A stretch of DNA of 64,000 bases from Paenibacillus sp. SY21-1 (lineage in GTDB: Bacteria > Bacillota > Bacilli > Paenibacillales > Paenibacillaceae): positions 1-64,000 of the forward strand of contig NZ_STGF01000006.1 of NCBI RefSeq assembly GCF_005222705.1, given 5' to 3'. A program made the translations under genes and the position numbers. The notes under the pieces are model-generated. The model saw only the letters and a program-made list of their open reading frames with translations, made no database searches and was not told the origin of the DNA. This document shows positions 18,134 to 26,495 of the stretch, in pieces (the first letter of the stretch is position 1; each line of letters starts with the position of its first letter).

Positions 18134-19021
18134 ATGAACATTCAGCAGTTGAAGGTCGTCGTGGAGCTATCCAAAGGCAAATCCTTAATTGAAATCGGAG
18201 AAACCCTAGAAATTACGCAACCAACAGTCAGTTTCCATATACGCAAATTAGAGGAAGAGCTTGGTACGCCGTTGTATAAAAAGGAAAAAAGAAACTTAAC
18301 CCTGACAAAGGCTTGCCATGAGCTCGTGCCGTATGCCAAACAGATATTGATCTTGATGGACGAAGCGAAGCAAAAAATGGCACGCGTGCAGGAAATAGAG
18401 CAGCCGCGGCTACGTATAAGCGCGAGCCATACTCCTGCTACTTATTATCTTCCTCCTTTTATACAAATGTTCCAACGTAGTCAACCGGAACTAGAGCTGA
18501 ATCTAACGGTGAATCAAGCCCGAAGGTCGATTCAATTACTAAAGGAGCATCAGGTAGATTTGGCCATTGTCTCGCTGCAAAACTTTACAATTGAAGGAAT
18601 CAACATACATCCACTAATAGAAGATAAGCTGCTGCTGACCTATTCCCCTACGAATCGACTTGCGTCTTTGGCAGAGGTCAGCATGGAGAATCTGGAGAAG
18701 GAAACCTTTCTTCTGCACGAGGAAGGCTCGACATCTAGAATCGTAACCAATGATTGGGCCAAGCAGTCCGGCTTGCTAATGCCGAACAAAATGGAACTTG
18801 CCTCCATTGAAACGATCAAAGAAGGCGTCAAATGCGATATGGGCATTGGTATTCTTCCGGAAAAGAGCATCAGGGAGGAGTTGGAAAGTGGGCAATTGCT
18901 GGCTATCCCACTTCCAAAGTATGAATACAGACGTTGCATATGCCTGGCATGGAGGAATGAAGAGCATATTTCACCGCAAATCAATTCATTTATCTGGTTT
19001 GCAATTGAGAATATGAAGTAA
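18134..19021 (+). CDS. LysR-family transcriptional regulator
   Basis: A 295-residue regulator beginning MNIQQLKVVVELSKG, with a helix-turn-helix at about residues 17-40 (IGETLEITQPTVSFHIRKLE) and a LysR effector-binding domain after residue 90. GGAGG lies 6 bases before the ATG at 18134; an in-frame GTG at 18128 abuts that site. It is transcribed away from the receptor-permease operon across a 173-base gap, the usual layout for a regulator of its neighbour. The effector is probably the transported substrate. Confidence 0.92.
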   Translation: MNIQQLKVVVELSKGKSLIEIGETLEITQPTVSFHIRKLEEELGTPLYKKEKRNLTLTKACHELVPYAKQILILMDEAKQKMARVQEIEQPRLRISASHTPATYYLPPFIQMFQRSQPELELNLTVNQARRSIQLLKEHQVDLAIVSLQNFTIEGINIHPLIEDKLLLTYSPTNRLASLAEVSMENLEKETFLLHEEGSTSRIVTNDWAKQSGLLMPNKMELASIETIKEGVKCDMGIGILPEKSIREELESGQLLAIPLPKYEYRRCICLAWRNEEHISPQINSFIWFAIENMK

Positions 19022-19111
19022 ATCTTATAGCGCCTCAGTACAAGAGGGGGAAGCTTATGCTGGCTGCCTCGATGTTCTCGTATGGATAGAATGATAATGC
19101 TATATGTATGG

Positions 19112-19152
19112 AAACCTTCAATCCCTTGCTAGGTTTGGGATTTAAGGTTTTT
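19112..19152 (+). terminator. intrinsic terminator after the LysR gene
   Basis: Arms AAACCTT-AATCCC and GGGATT-AAGGTTT (one mismatch) form a strong stem followed by TTTT. The rest of the 19022-19272 gap has no coding signal. Confidence 0.75.
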
Positions 19153-19272
19153 TGCGTTTTCAGAATGTATCCCGAGAATCACTAGTGCTGTATTCACTAA
19201 GTATCGAATGCATAACCTCCACAACAAACAGACATATTAAGCTTATGTCCTGTTGGAAACATTAGGAGGAGA

Positions 19273-20082
19273 ATGGTGGACAATTTTAGAAATCCGTTTC
19301 GAAACAGACGATACATCGCGCACGTCAGCTTATTAGGAACAACGCAATTGCATAAACGTAATCCAATCACGATAGCCTGCTGGTCAATGGCTTTTCCCGG
19401 ATTTGGACATTTGCTCCTAAACAAGTATTTGCGCGGGTATGTTCTCGTTCTGTGGGAGCTGTTTATTAATCAGAAAATACAGTTGAATTTAGCAATTGTA
19501 CATACATTCAACGGTCAATTTCAGGAAGCAAGAGACGTATTGGACCCCAAATTCGTGCTGCTGTATCTCCCCATTTACATATTTGCAATTTATGACAGTT
19601 ATAGAACCACCGTTGATTTGAACAAAGTATACCTTTTGGCCCAACGTGAGAACGGTCGCTTTAATACATTTAGCATTGGAGCAATGGAGATCAATTATCT
19701 AGATAAACGTAAACCATTAATCGCTCTTTTATGGTCCATGGGAGTTCCTAGTCTGGGACAGTTGTACCTGCATCGCATTATTTTGGCAACATTCCTTTTA
19801 TTAAGCGGTGTTGTGATCGTATGGTACTCAAATGTAGTCCTGGCGGTACACTATCTTCTACTGGGGGATGTGGGTGCTTCGACTTCCGTTCTCGATAAAC
19901 AATGGTTGCTGTATTTCCCCTCTTATTATTTTTTTGCCATGTATGATGCTTATGCGAGTACCGTAGAAAATAACAAGCTGTTTGATGAAGTGCAAAAACG
20001 GTACCTGATAGAAAATTACCAGCCTGCGGGACATTTTGTTAAAATTGGAGAAAATCGCAATGCAAATTTTGGCGACATTTGA
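19273..20082 (+). CDS. membrane protein with an internally duplicated TM2-like domain
   Basis: A 269-residue membrane protein made of two similar halves. Each half opens with KRNP/KRKP, then a hydrophobic helix with P-G/S-x-G-x-L-Y/L (FPGFGHLLLNKY and VPSLGQLYLHRI), a second helix, and a closing helix (LLYLPIYIFAIYDSYRTTVD and LLYFPSYYFFAMYDAYASTVE). The pattern resembles TM2-type hairpins. AGGAGG lies only 3 bases before the ATG; a GTG at 19276 would have better spacing. The next gene overlaps by 23 bases. Function unknown. Confidence 0.7.
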   Translation: MVDNFRNPFRNRRYIAHVSLLGTTQLHKRNPITIACWSMAFPGFGHLLLNKYLRGYVLVLWELFINQKIQLNLAIVHTFNGQFQEARDVLDPKFVLLYLPIYIFAIYDSYRTTVDLNKVYLLAQRENGRFNTFSIGAMEINYLDKRKPLIALLWSMGVPSLGQLYLHRIILATFLLLSGVVIVWYSNVVLAVHYLLLGDVGASTSVLDKQWLLYFPSYYFFAMYDAYASTVENNKLFDEVQKRYLIENYQPAGHFVKIGENRNANFGDI

Positions 20083-20518
20083 GTATTCAACCTTCGTTGA
20101 AACCGTGATAACGGAGCTTGAACAAAAAGGAATCACAGCCATTTATGCCGTACCGCTAGAACTGCGCAAAAAAGAACCGAGACTTTTCGACAGTATCCAC
20201 CGGGCAGATGGTCTTTCTTTTATCGATAAGGGTATGATATTTGCCTTTATGCTAGGTACGATAGGTACGAGTAAAGGATTCGTGTGGCAAGGAGGACCAA
20301 TTATTTGGGGAATTGTCGGTGCAGTTACAGGATTTCTCATTGGAGTTGCGCTTAATGGGGGCATTTACCTTGTGAAACGAAACCAAAAGCAGGCCCAGCT
20401 AAGAAAAGGGAAAAAAGGAGATCTCATTCTTATTGTAACGTGCGAGGAAGCGCAGGTTGAGAGTGTAGAAGAACTGCTCTGGAATCATAAAGCACTTGGT
20501 TTAGCGATAACAAAATAA
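20060..20518 (+). CDS. small membrane protein of unknown function
   Basis: A 152-residue protein beginning MQILATFEYSTFVE. An alpha/beta N-terminal half looks like a small sensory or ferredoxin-like fold. A glycine-rich hydrophobic region (about 65-105) probably forms one or two helices, followed by a basic stretch and a short C-terminal domain. GGAGAA sits about 8 bases before the ATG, and the gene overlaps the preceding membrane protein gene by 23 bases, so the two are likely co-translated. I do not recognise the family with confidence. Confidence 0.6.
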   Translation: MQILATFEYSTFVETVITELEQKGITAIYAVPLELRKKEPRLFDSIHRADGLSFIDKGMIFAFMLGTIGTSKGFVWQGGPIIWGIVGAVTGFLIGVALNGGIYLVKRNQKQAQLRKGKKGDLILIVTCEEAQVESVEELLWNHKALGLAITK

Positions 20519-20592
20519 AATCCGTATTCGAATGAGCTTTAAGTTAAGTTGGATTTACTAACTTAATCACAATGGATTAAGGGTGGTTTTAC

Positions 20593-21165
20593 ATGCTAAA
20601 CAAAAATGAATGGCTCGATGAAATCGTGCAGATTCATCAGAAACTAACGGAACTTAGGCAGCATTACTGGCTGCATTATGATTTATTCACCTTTCAGTGG
20701 TGGCTGCTTCTTGCTCTTCTTGTGATTCCTTGGGTTGTATGGTGGAGGCTGGTTGATAAAAAAAGACTGAAAGATATTGTTTTTTTCGGCGTTTTGATGG
20801 GTTTTCTTGTTTTTCTATTAGACCTAATAGGTTGCAGTTTGAATTTGTGGGAATACCCGTATAACTTAATCCGGATCATACCCGCATCTTTAGCATTTGA
20901 CTGGGGAATCCTCCCGGTTTTTCATATGCTTTTATTTCAGTATTTTACAAAATGGCGTTCATATATCCTTTTGAATATTCTGGTGGCCACTGTTTTTGCA
21001 TTTTTATGTGAACCGCTATGCGTATGGCTTGGATTGTATAAATTACTTAATTGGGCATATGTTTATTCCTTTCCGATTTATATTATAAAGGCCATCTTAA
21101 TTAAAGGCTTATTCGCAATCATCGAGCGTAAACAGTCCTCGGTCAACTCGGAAGGCCTTAGGTAA
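20593..21165 (+). CDS. multi-pass membrane protein, CBO0543-like
   Basis: A 190-residue protein with about five membrane helices, opening with a short amphipathic segment rich in Trp, Tyr and His. The central motif LWEYPYNLIRIIPASLAFDWG resembles a family of small membrane proteins in spore-forming Firmicutes often named CBO0543. AAGGGTGG lies upstream of the ATG. Its 3' end forms part of a terminator. Function unknown. Confidence 0.6.
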   Translation: MLNKNEWLDEIVQIHQKLTELRQHYWLHYDLFTFQWWLLLALLVIPWVVWWRLVDKKRLKDIVFFGVLMGFLVFLLDLIGCSLNLWEYPYNLIRIIPASLAFDWGILPVFHMLLFQYFTKWRSYILLNILVATVFAFLCEPLCVWLGLYKLLNWAYVYSFPIYIIKAILIKGLFAIIERKQSSVNSEGLR

Positions 21166-21185
21166 CTCTTTGTGCCTTCCTTTTT
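21150..21185 (+). terminator. intrinsic terminator
   Basis: GGAAGGC and GCCTTCC pair across a 17-base loop and are followed by TTTTT. The left arm lies in the last codons of the preceding gene. Confidence 0.75.
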
Positions 21186-21224
21186 AGTGTGAGAGATGAA
21201 GGATGCCGGACCCTATAGGATGTG

Positions 21225-21803
21225 ATGCTTATGCTATCGCCAGTGACACTTTGTGGCCGTTTCGTTTGTTTAGAACCGCTGTCTATCGACCATGCTCAAG
21301 CCCTCAGTGAGGCGGCTTCAGAAGATAGATCAACCTACCGTTTTACTCCGGTGCCTGATGCGTTGGCGGAAACGGAGCATTACATTGATTTAGCTTTGAC
21401 AGACTATAAGCGTGGACGAGCATTGCCGTTTGCGGTTCGTCACTTGGAGACTGATCGCATTGTCGGAGCGACAAGTTTTTTTGATCTTGACGTTTTTCCA
21501 TCTAGACTGGGCGGAACTAGCGGGTCTTCTCCCACTGATGAAATTCCTCCGACCGTAGCGGAAATTGGAGCTACTTGGTTTGCATCTTCTGTTCAACGTA
21601 CTGGCGTAAACACGGAATGCAAGCTGCTCATGCTATCCTACGCATTTGATACGTGGAAAACGGTCAGAGTAACTTTAAAAACAGATGCTAGAAATACACG
21701 ATCCCGCACGGCTATTCTAAGACTGGGCGCTGCTTTTGAAGGCATACGCAGTGCTCATTCTCCTGCTAGCGATGGTGGCATTAGGGATACGGCTTTTTTT
21801 TGA
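21225..21803 (+). CDS. GNAT-family N-acetyltransferase, C-terminus cut by an in-frame stop
   Basis: A RimJ/RimL-type acetyltransferase, about 192 residues. The fold is visible as VTLCGRFVCLEPLSIDH at the start, the acetyl-CoA region around WFASSVQRTGVNTECKLLMLSYAFD, and NTRSRTAILRLGAAFEG. The frame ends GIRDTAFF-TGA, but the same frame continues after the TGA as ILDKEWPAIRTGLEEKLNR to a second stop at 21878. That is the usual ending of this family, so the TGA looks like a TCA-to-TGA nonsense change. The product lacks about 24 residues. A start at ATG 21231 is also possible; AGGA sits at 21217-21220. Confidence 0.8.
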   Translation: MLMLSPVTLCGRFVCLEPLSIDHAQALSEAASEDRSTYRFTPVPDALAETEHYIDLALTDYKRGRALPFAVRHLETDRIVGATSFFDLDVFPSRLGGTSGSSPTDEIPPTVAEIGATWFASSVQRTGVNTECKLLMLSYAFDTWKTVRVTLKTDARNTRSRTAILRLGAAFEGIRSAHSPASDGGIRDTAFF

Positions 21804-21941
21804 ATACTTGATAAGGAGTGGCCTGCGATACGCACAGGTCTGGAAGAAAAGCTTAACAGGGGATTGGAACACAGTTGACGATAGCTGCTCAAGGTTCAGA
21901 AGGTAACGCTCTGCAGGAGCAGCCTTGCGCCTTGAACGAAC

Positions 21942-21972
21942 AAGAACCATCCAGGCGGATGGTTCTTTTTTT
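21942..21972 (+). terminator. intrinsic terminator
   Basis: A perfect 11-base stem, AAGAACCATCC and GGATGGTTCTT, with a 4-base loop, followed by a run of T. Confidence 0.92.
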
Positions 21973-22046
21973 CGTGCAAATCTTTCACGAAACACGTTAT
22001 CGATGGTTTGTAGCTTTTTTATTTTTTTAGGATGCGTTGGTTGAGA

Positions 22047-22075
22047 TTGGATGAAGGCCGCGAATCAGCTATAAT
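22047..22075 (+). promoter_or_regulatory. putative sigma-A promoter of the sensor kinase gene
   Basis: TTGGAT (22047-22052), a 17-base spacer and TATAAT (22070-22075) lie 43 bases before the ATG at 22118. GAGGAG precedes the start. Confidence 0.6.
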
Positions 22076-22117
22076 ACATAAAAGTAACATGGCAATACCT
22101 TACATGAGGAGAACAGC

Positions 22118-25100
22118 ATGAATCGAACATATAAATGGATCATTATAGTTGTATTACTCGTTTCTTTTGTAAGTATTAATGCGTTATTTATTATGGAGCA
22201 ACCTAAAGGACCTCAAGCTGAGAATGGTATTCTTGATTTAAGAGGAGAAAAGTTTCCTAAACAAGGATTGGTATTATTATCGGGAGAATGGATGCTATAC
22301 CCCGATCAATTGCTGTCCAAGGTGCAGGAATTAGAAGGTTCATCTGAATTCATCCTTCTATCCGTACCTGGCAGCTGGAATAAAAGGGAGAATGCCTACA
22401 AGCCTGATTCAGCAATTGGTCATGGCACTTACAGGCTTAAGGTGAGAATGGATGTTGAACAGCAAGGGATCATAAGCTTTAGAGTTCCTCTCATTCGCTC
22501 CGCCCATCGACTTTTTATCAATGGTGAAGAGGTAGGCTCCAAAGGTCTCGTCGCCCAGGGGAGAGACGGCTATAGCTCAGAAATTCGTCCTTACATCGCC
22601 CAGAAGGATATTCAAAAAACGGAAATCGATATATTTGTCCAAGTTTCAAATTTTGACTTTAAATCTAGCGGGGGAATAATAAAATCGATTCAGATGGGCT
22701 CCCTTGATGCGATAGTAAGCGAGCAACAACGTATTGCGGCATTCGAATTTGCTACGATTATCGTTTTTTTAATATTGGCGCTGTTTTTTTTGTTTATTCA
22801 TTTTAGACATTCGAGGAATGGTTGGATTTTTTTAACGCTATTTTTCTTTTGCAATGCTGTGATAGCGGCAAATCAAGGATCAAAATGGTTCCTTGAGCTA
22901 TTTCCTGAACTTCCTCCTATCTGGAGTATAAAATTTTATTGGTTATTTGGCATTGGGCATATTGTAGCCTTGTTTATGTTTGTATCGAATCAGCATCAGC
23001 CTTTTATGAGCTTATGGTTTAGAAGAGTGTTAATTCTTGTAACTGCAATAGCCTCTGTTACTATTTTGCTGACACCGATATCAAGCATAAGCGGCATAGT
23101 TCCCATTTGGCTTTTAGGCCAAGTATTTGTTTATTGCTATGTCATCCTCGCTTTACTCAGATCAGTGCGTTATGGAGACGGAAATGCTCTATACAATCTT
23201 ATCGCTATTTGCCTATTTGTAAGCAACGCGATATTAAATACGTTTATTCAGCTCGGTATGAGCGAAGCGAACATATTTTACTTTGTTCAAGTTATTGGAG
23301 TTAGTATGGCTTTTTCAATCATTTTTTTAAATCAGTTTTTTCGGGTCTACAGGAAGAAGCAGGACCTTTCGTTGAGATTGAAGCAATTGGATTTGTCTAA
23401 AAATCAATTTATGGCAAGTATATCCGAGCAGATGGAGATGCCATTAAATGCGGTTATTAGCATCGTTGATGCACGAATACAATCTGATAATAGGCTAACC
23501 TCGGATCAAATTCATGAATTGCGTATGGTTACAGCAATTGGATGGAAGATGAGACGGTTAGTTGATGATCTTCTTGACTATTCAAAATGGAAGGACGAAG
23601 GCATTTTCCTTAATCTAAGACCGCTCAATCTTCAATTGGCTGCAGATGAAGTAATCGAACGTGTAAGGTTTCTTATTTTTGCCGATTCCGTAACGATAAA
23701 CAATCATATACAAAACAAGGTATTGCCGCTCGTCCTTGCAGATGAGCAACGGCTGAGTCAAATCTTAACTGGTCTGATTAGTCATGCCCTGAAATTGGTC
23801 CCGAATGGTGTGATAACAATCGATGCAGCAACAAGCGATCAAATCATTCAAATTGAAATAAACATGCAAGGCATCCTGTCTGACAGTCAACTTATGTTAA
23901 AGTCCTTGATTCAAGACACTGCTCGTAAAAAAAGCAATTACAACATGGCTGCGCTTGATCTGACTCTAATCACCGCCTTAATTGAATTGCATGAAGGAAC
24001 GTTGACTGTTGTTTCGGATTCGCTGGGGGAAGCCTCCTTTCTATTGTCCTTGCCTGTTGCTCTTGAATTCTCAGATCAAGGCATTGAGGGGACGTCAAGC
24101 AGGATAGACGTACCGCTTTATCCGGAAATGAAGGATTGGTTGCTTCAAAAAAATGAAAAACCTGCCATGAGAAAGCTGGAATGGGAGCAAGACATTGGTG
24201 AAATGCATGTACTGATCATTGATGACGATCCCATAAGCTTGAAGATGTTGACAGCTATATTGTCACTGGACGGTTATCATGTCATTACAATGAAAAATGC
24301 CAAAGAAGCTTTTCTATATTTGCAAACGGAAAGTCATGTCGATGCAGCGATTGTCAACAGCGCCTTGCCTGATCAATCGGGAATAGAAGTATGCCGGCAA
24401 ATTAGAGTGAATCATAATCTGTTTGAACTCCCCATATTATTGCTTACCAATGCCCGACATTCCGAGTATGCCATTCTTTCAAATCAAGCTGGAGCAAATG
24501 ATTTTTTGGCAAAGCCTGTAGAAGCGTCAGAGCTGCGTGTCAGAGTAAGAACATTGCTCCAGTTAAAGCAGTCCGTTGGGAAACGGATTCAGATGGAGCT
24601 GGCGTTTCTCCAAGCGCAGATTAAACCTCACTTTCTATTTAATACGTTGAACTCAATTGCGGCGCTAAGTAAACGTCAGCCTGAGGAAATGGGGAATTTG
24701 CTAACCGTTTTTGGCGATTACTTAAGAGAGAGCTTTCGATTTGACAGCTCGGAGCCGCTGCTGCCGTTTGATCGGGAACTTAAACTGATTAAGTCATATT
24801 TGCATATTGAAAAGGTTCGTTTCGAGGATTGGTTAAGCTATGATATTCAAATTCTTACACCGCTGAAATTTAGAATTCCGCCGTTAACGATTCAGCCATT
24901 AATTGAGAATGCAGTCAGACACGGAATTATGCAAAGAGCAAACGGTGGCCATATTCGCATACAAATTTGGCAGGAAAATAAATGGGTATGTATTCAAGTT
25001 AAGGACAACGGTGTTGGCATGACTTCGGAGGGACTAAAGAATATACTGCAATCGTCATCACCTACTGGAGGAATTGGGATAAGCAACATTGATCGCCGAT

Positions 25101-25216
25101 TAAAGCAGCTGTTCGGATTTGGATTGATTATTAATAGTACACGAGATCAGGGAACAGATATCCTTATTCGACTTCCCATTGAAAGGGTTTGTGAGCATGA
25201 GAGCAATCGTAGTTGA
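22118..25216 (+). CDS. hybrid sensor kinase: 7TMR-DISM sensor, degenerate kinase core, degenerate receiver, LytS-type kinase
   Basis: A 1032-residue membrane protein. One N-terminal helix is followed by an extracellular beta domain (about 40-190, DISM-like) and seven helices (about 205-410). The first kinase-like core has SEQMEMPLN where SHELRTPLN is expected, so the phospho-accepting His is Glu437, and its ATP-binding region lacks clear N and G boxes. A receiver follows (about 697-815) with the acidic pair IIDDD kept but Asn747 in place of the phospho-accepting Asp. The C-terminal His_kinase/HATPase unit looks active: QIKPHFLFNTLN with His838, then IENAVRHG and DNGVGM. So phosphate most likely comes only from the last module and passes to the response regulator whose gene overlaps by 20 bases. 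Confidence 0.9.
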   Translation: MNRTYKWIIIVVLLVSFVSINALFIMEQPKGPQAENGILDLRGEKFPKQGLVLLSGEWMLYPDQLLSKVQELEGSSEFILLSVPGSWNKRENAYKPDSAIGHGTYRLKVRMDVEQQGIISFRVPLIRSAHRLFINGEEVGSKGLVAQGRDGYSSEIRPYIAQKDIQKTEIDIFVQVSNFDFKSSGGIIKSIQMGSLDAIVSEQQRIAAFEFATIIVFLILALFFLFIHFRHSRNGWIFLTLFFFCNAVIAANQGSKWFLELFPELPPIWSIKFYWLFGIGHIVALFMFVSNQHQPFMSLWFRRVLILVTAIASVTILLTPISSISGIVPIWLLGQVFVYCYVILALLRSVRYGDGNALYNLIAICLFVSNAILNTFIQLGMSEANIFYFVQVIGVSMAFSIIFLNQFFRVYRKKQDLSLRLKQLDLSKNQFMASISEQMEMPLNAVISIVDARIQSDNRLTSDQIHELRMVTAIGWKMRRLVDDLLDYSKWKDEGIFLNLRPLNLQLAADEVIERVRFLIFADSVTINNHIQNKVLPLVLADEQRLSQILTGLISHALKLVPNGVITIDAATSDQIIQIEINMQGILSDSQLMLKSLIQDTARKKSNYNMAALDLTLITALIELHEGTLTVVSDSLGEASFLLSLPVALEFSDQGIEGTSSRIDVPLYPEMKDWLLQKNEKPAMRKLEWEQDIGEMHVLIIDDDPISLKMLTAILSLDGYHVITMKNAKEAFLYLQTESHVDAAIVNSALPDQSGIEVCRQIRVNHNLFELPILLLTNARHSEYAILSNQAGANDFLAKPVEASELRVRVRTLLQLKQSVGKRIQMELAFLQAQIKPHFLFNTLNSIAALSKRQPEEMGNLLTVFGDYLRESFRFDSSEPLLPFDRELKLIKSYLHIEKVRFEDWLSYDIQILTPLKFRIPPLTIQPLIENAVRHGIMQRANGGHIRIQIWQENKWVCIQVKDNGVGMTSEGLKNILQSSSPTGGIGISNIDRRLKQLFGFGLIINSTRDQGTDILIRLPIERVCEHESNRS

Positions 25217-26342
25217 CGATGAACCTTTGGCATTAAATCATCTGGCTGATGAAATTGAACGATTAAGCAAATTGGAGGTCATCGGAAAATACAGAAATCC
25301 CAAAATAGCTTTAGAAGCCATTTACAGGGAGCACCCTGAAGTTGTGTTTCTCGATATCGAAATGCCGGAAATGAGCGGTATTACGATGGCAGAGCTAATA
25401 GCTATGCGTTTGCCTGACGTTGTTATTATTTTTGTAACGGTTAACGATGAATTTGTGATTAAAGCTTTTGAAATAAGTGCGTTAGATTACGTTTTGAAGC
25501 CTCTGCGCGAAGATAGGTTAGTGAAAACGCTGGAACGTCTTCAAGTGTCTGCATTGGCTAAAAAAATCCCGGAAACGCTGCAGAATACGGTGAAAATCCA
25601 TTGCTTCAGCTCCTTGCAATTTGAGATGCCCGGACGAACACCCATATCCGTAAAGTGGAAAACCGTTAAATCGCAAGAGTTGTTTAGTTATTTGCTTTAT
25701 AAGCATGGACAACCTGTCCGCAAGACGAGCTTATTGGAGGACTTATGGCCGGAAATAGACTGGCAACGCGGGGTTACCCATCTATATACCGCAATCTATC
25801 AAATTCGAAAAGTGCTGCAGTCCGAACAATTGCCTATTGAGTTAAAAAGCGTGGATGAAGGTTATTTATTGCAGCTTAATGAAGGAATAATCGATATAGA
25901 GGAATGGGAAAATGAACTTAATCATTTGCCCCATGTCACTAGCGAAAACCTGAATCAACATCTGCGTGTATTTGCTATCTATCGCGGTGACTACCTTGGG
26001 GACTATGATTATATTTGGGCAGAACGCGAGAAAAAGCGATTACAGGAGAAATGGCTGCAGCATGCTGACAGCATTACCGCATATTACATCGCTAATCATA
26101 GAGTGGCGGAAGCCGTCTCCCTATTATTGAAAGTCCAACAAGTATTGCCCAGGGAGGAGAAGCTCTATTTTGATCTGATGAAATTGTATGATCGTTTGGG
26201 TGATCGTTTTGCCGTCGAAAAGCAGTATGAGAGGCTGTTTGACATGCTGAACTCGGAGATGAGTTTGGAGCCTCACAGTCATGTGAAGGAATGGCTTAAA
26301 GCGTGGAGACGAAAAGAATTCAATCATCTATATACGCCTTAA
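25197..26342 (+). CDS. response regulator with SARP-type DNA-binding and BTAD domains
   Basis: A 381-residue regulator. The receiver (1-120) has the acidic pair VVDDEP, phospho-accepting Asp in FLDIEMP, and the conserved Lys in LKP. A winged-helix region (about 150-225, with VRKTSLLEDLWP and LYTAIYQIRKVLQ) and a bacterial transcriptional activator (BTAD) helical domain follow, as in SARP regulators. The ATG at 25197 overlaps the kinase gene end and is preceded by AAAGGG. It is the obvious partner of that kinase. Targets unknown. Confidence 0.9.
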   Translation: MRAIVVDDEPLALNHLADEIERLSKLEVIGKYRNPKIALEAIYREHPEVVFLDIEMPEMSGITMAELIAMRLPDVVIIFVTVNDEFVIKAFEISALDYVLKPLREDRLVKTLERLQVSALAKKIPETLQNTVKIHCFSSLQFEMPGRTPISVKWKTVKSQELFSYLLYKHGQPVRKTSLLEDLWPEIDWQRGVTHLYTAIYQIRKVLQSEQLPIELKSVDEGYLLQLNEGIIDIEEWENELNHLPHVTSENLNQHLRVFAIYRGDYLGDYDYIWAEREKKRLQEKWLQHADSITAYYIANHRVAEAVSLLLKVQQVLPREEKLYFDLMKLYDRLGDRFAVEKQYERLFDMLNSEMSLEPHSHVKEWLKAWRRKEFNHLYTP

Positions 26343-26349
26343 ACGAGAA

Positions 26350-26387
26350 ACGAGCTGTAGAAGCAATTCTAGAAGCTCGTTTTTTTG
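26350..26387 (+). terminator. intrinsic terminator
   Basis: ACGAGCT and AGCTCGT pair, followed by seven T. It closes the kinase-regulator pair. Confidence 0.85.
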
Positions 26388-26495
26388 TGTATCAAGGAAA
26401 AGCGTATTCAGGTTTCAAAAATTTATCAACCGTCACACCGTATAATCGATGGGTATGTTTAAGAATGGCGTATTAAGGACGGTGTGTAAGTTATT

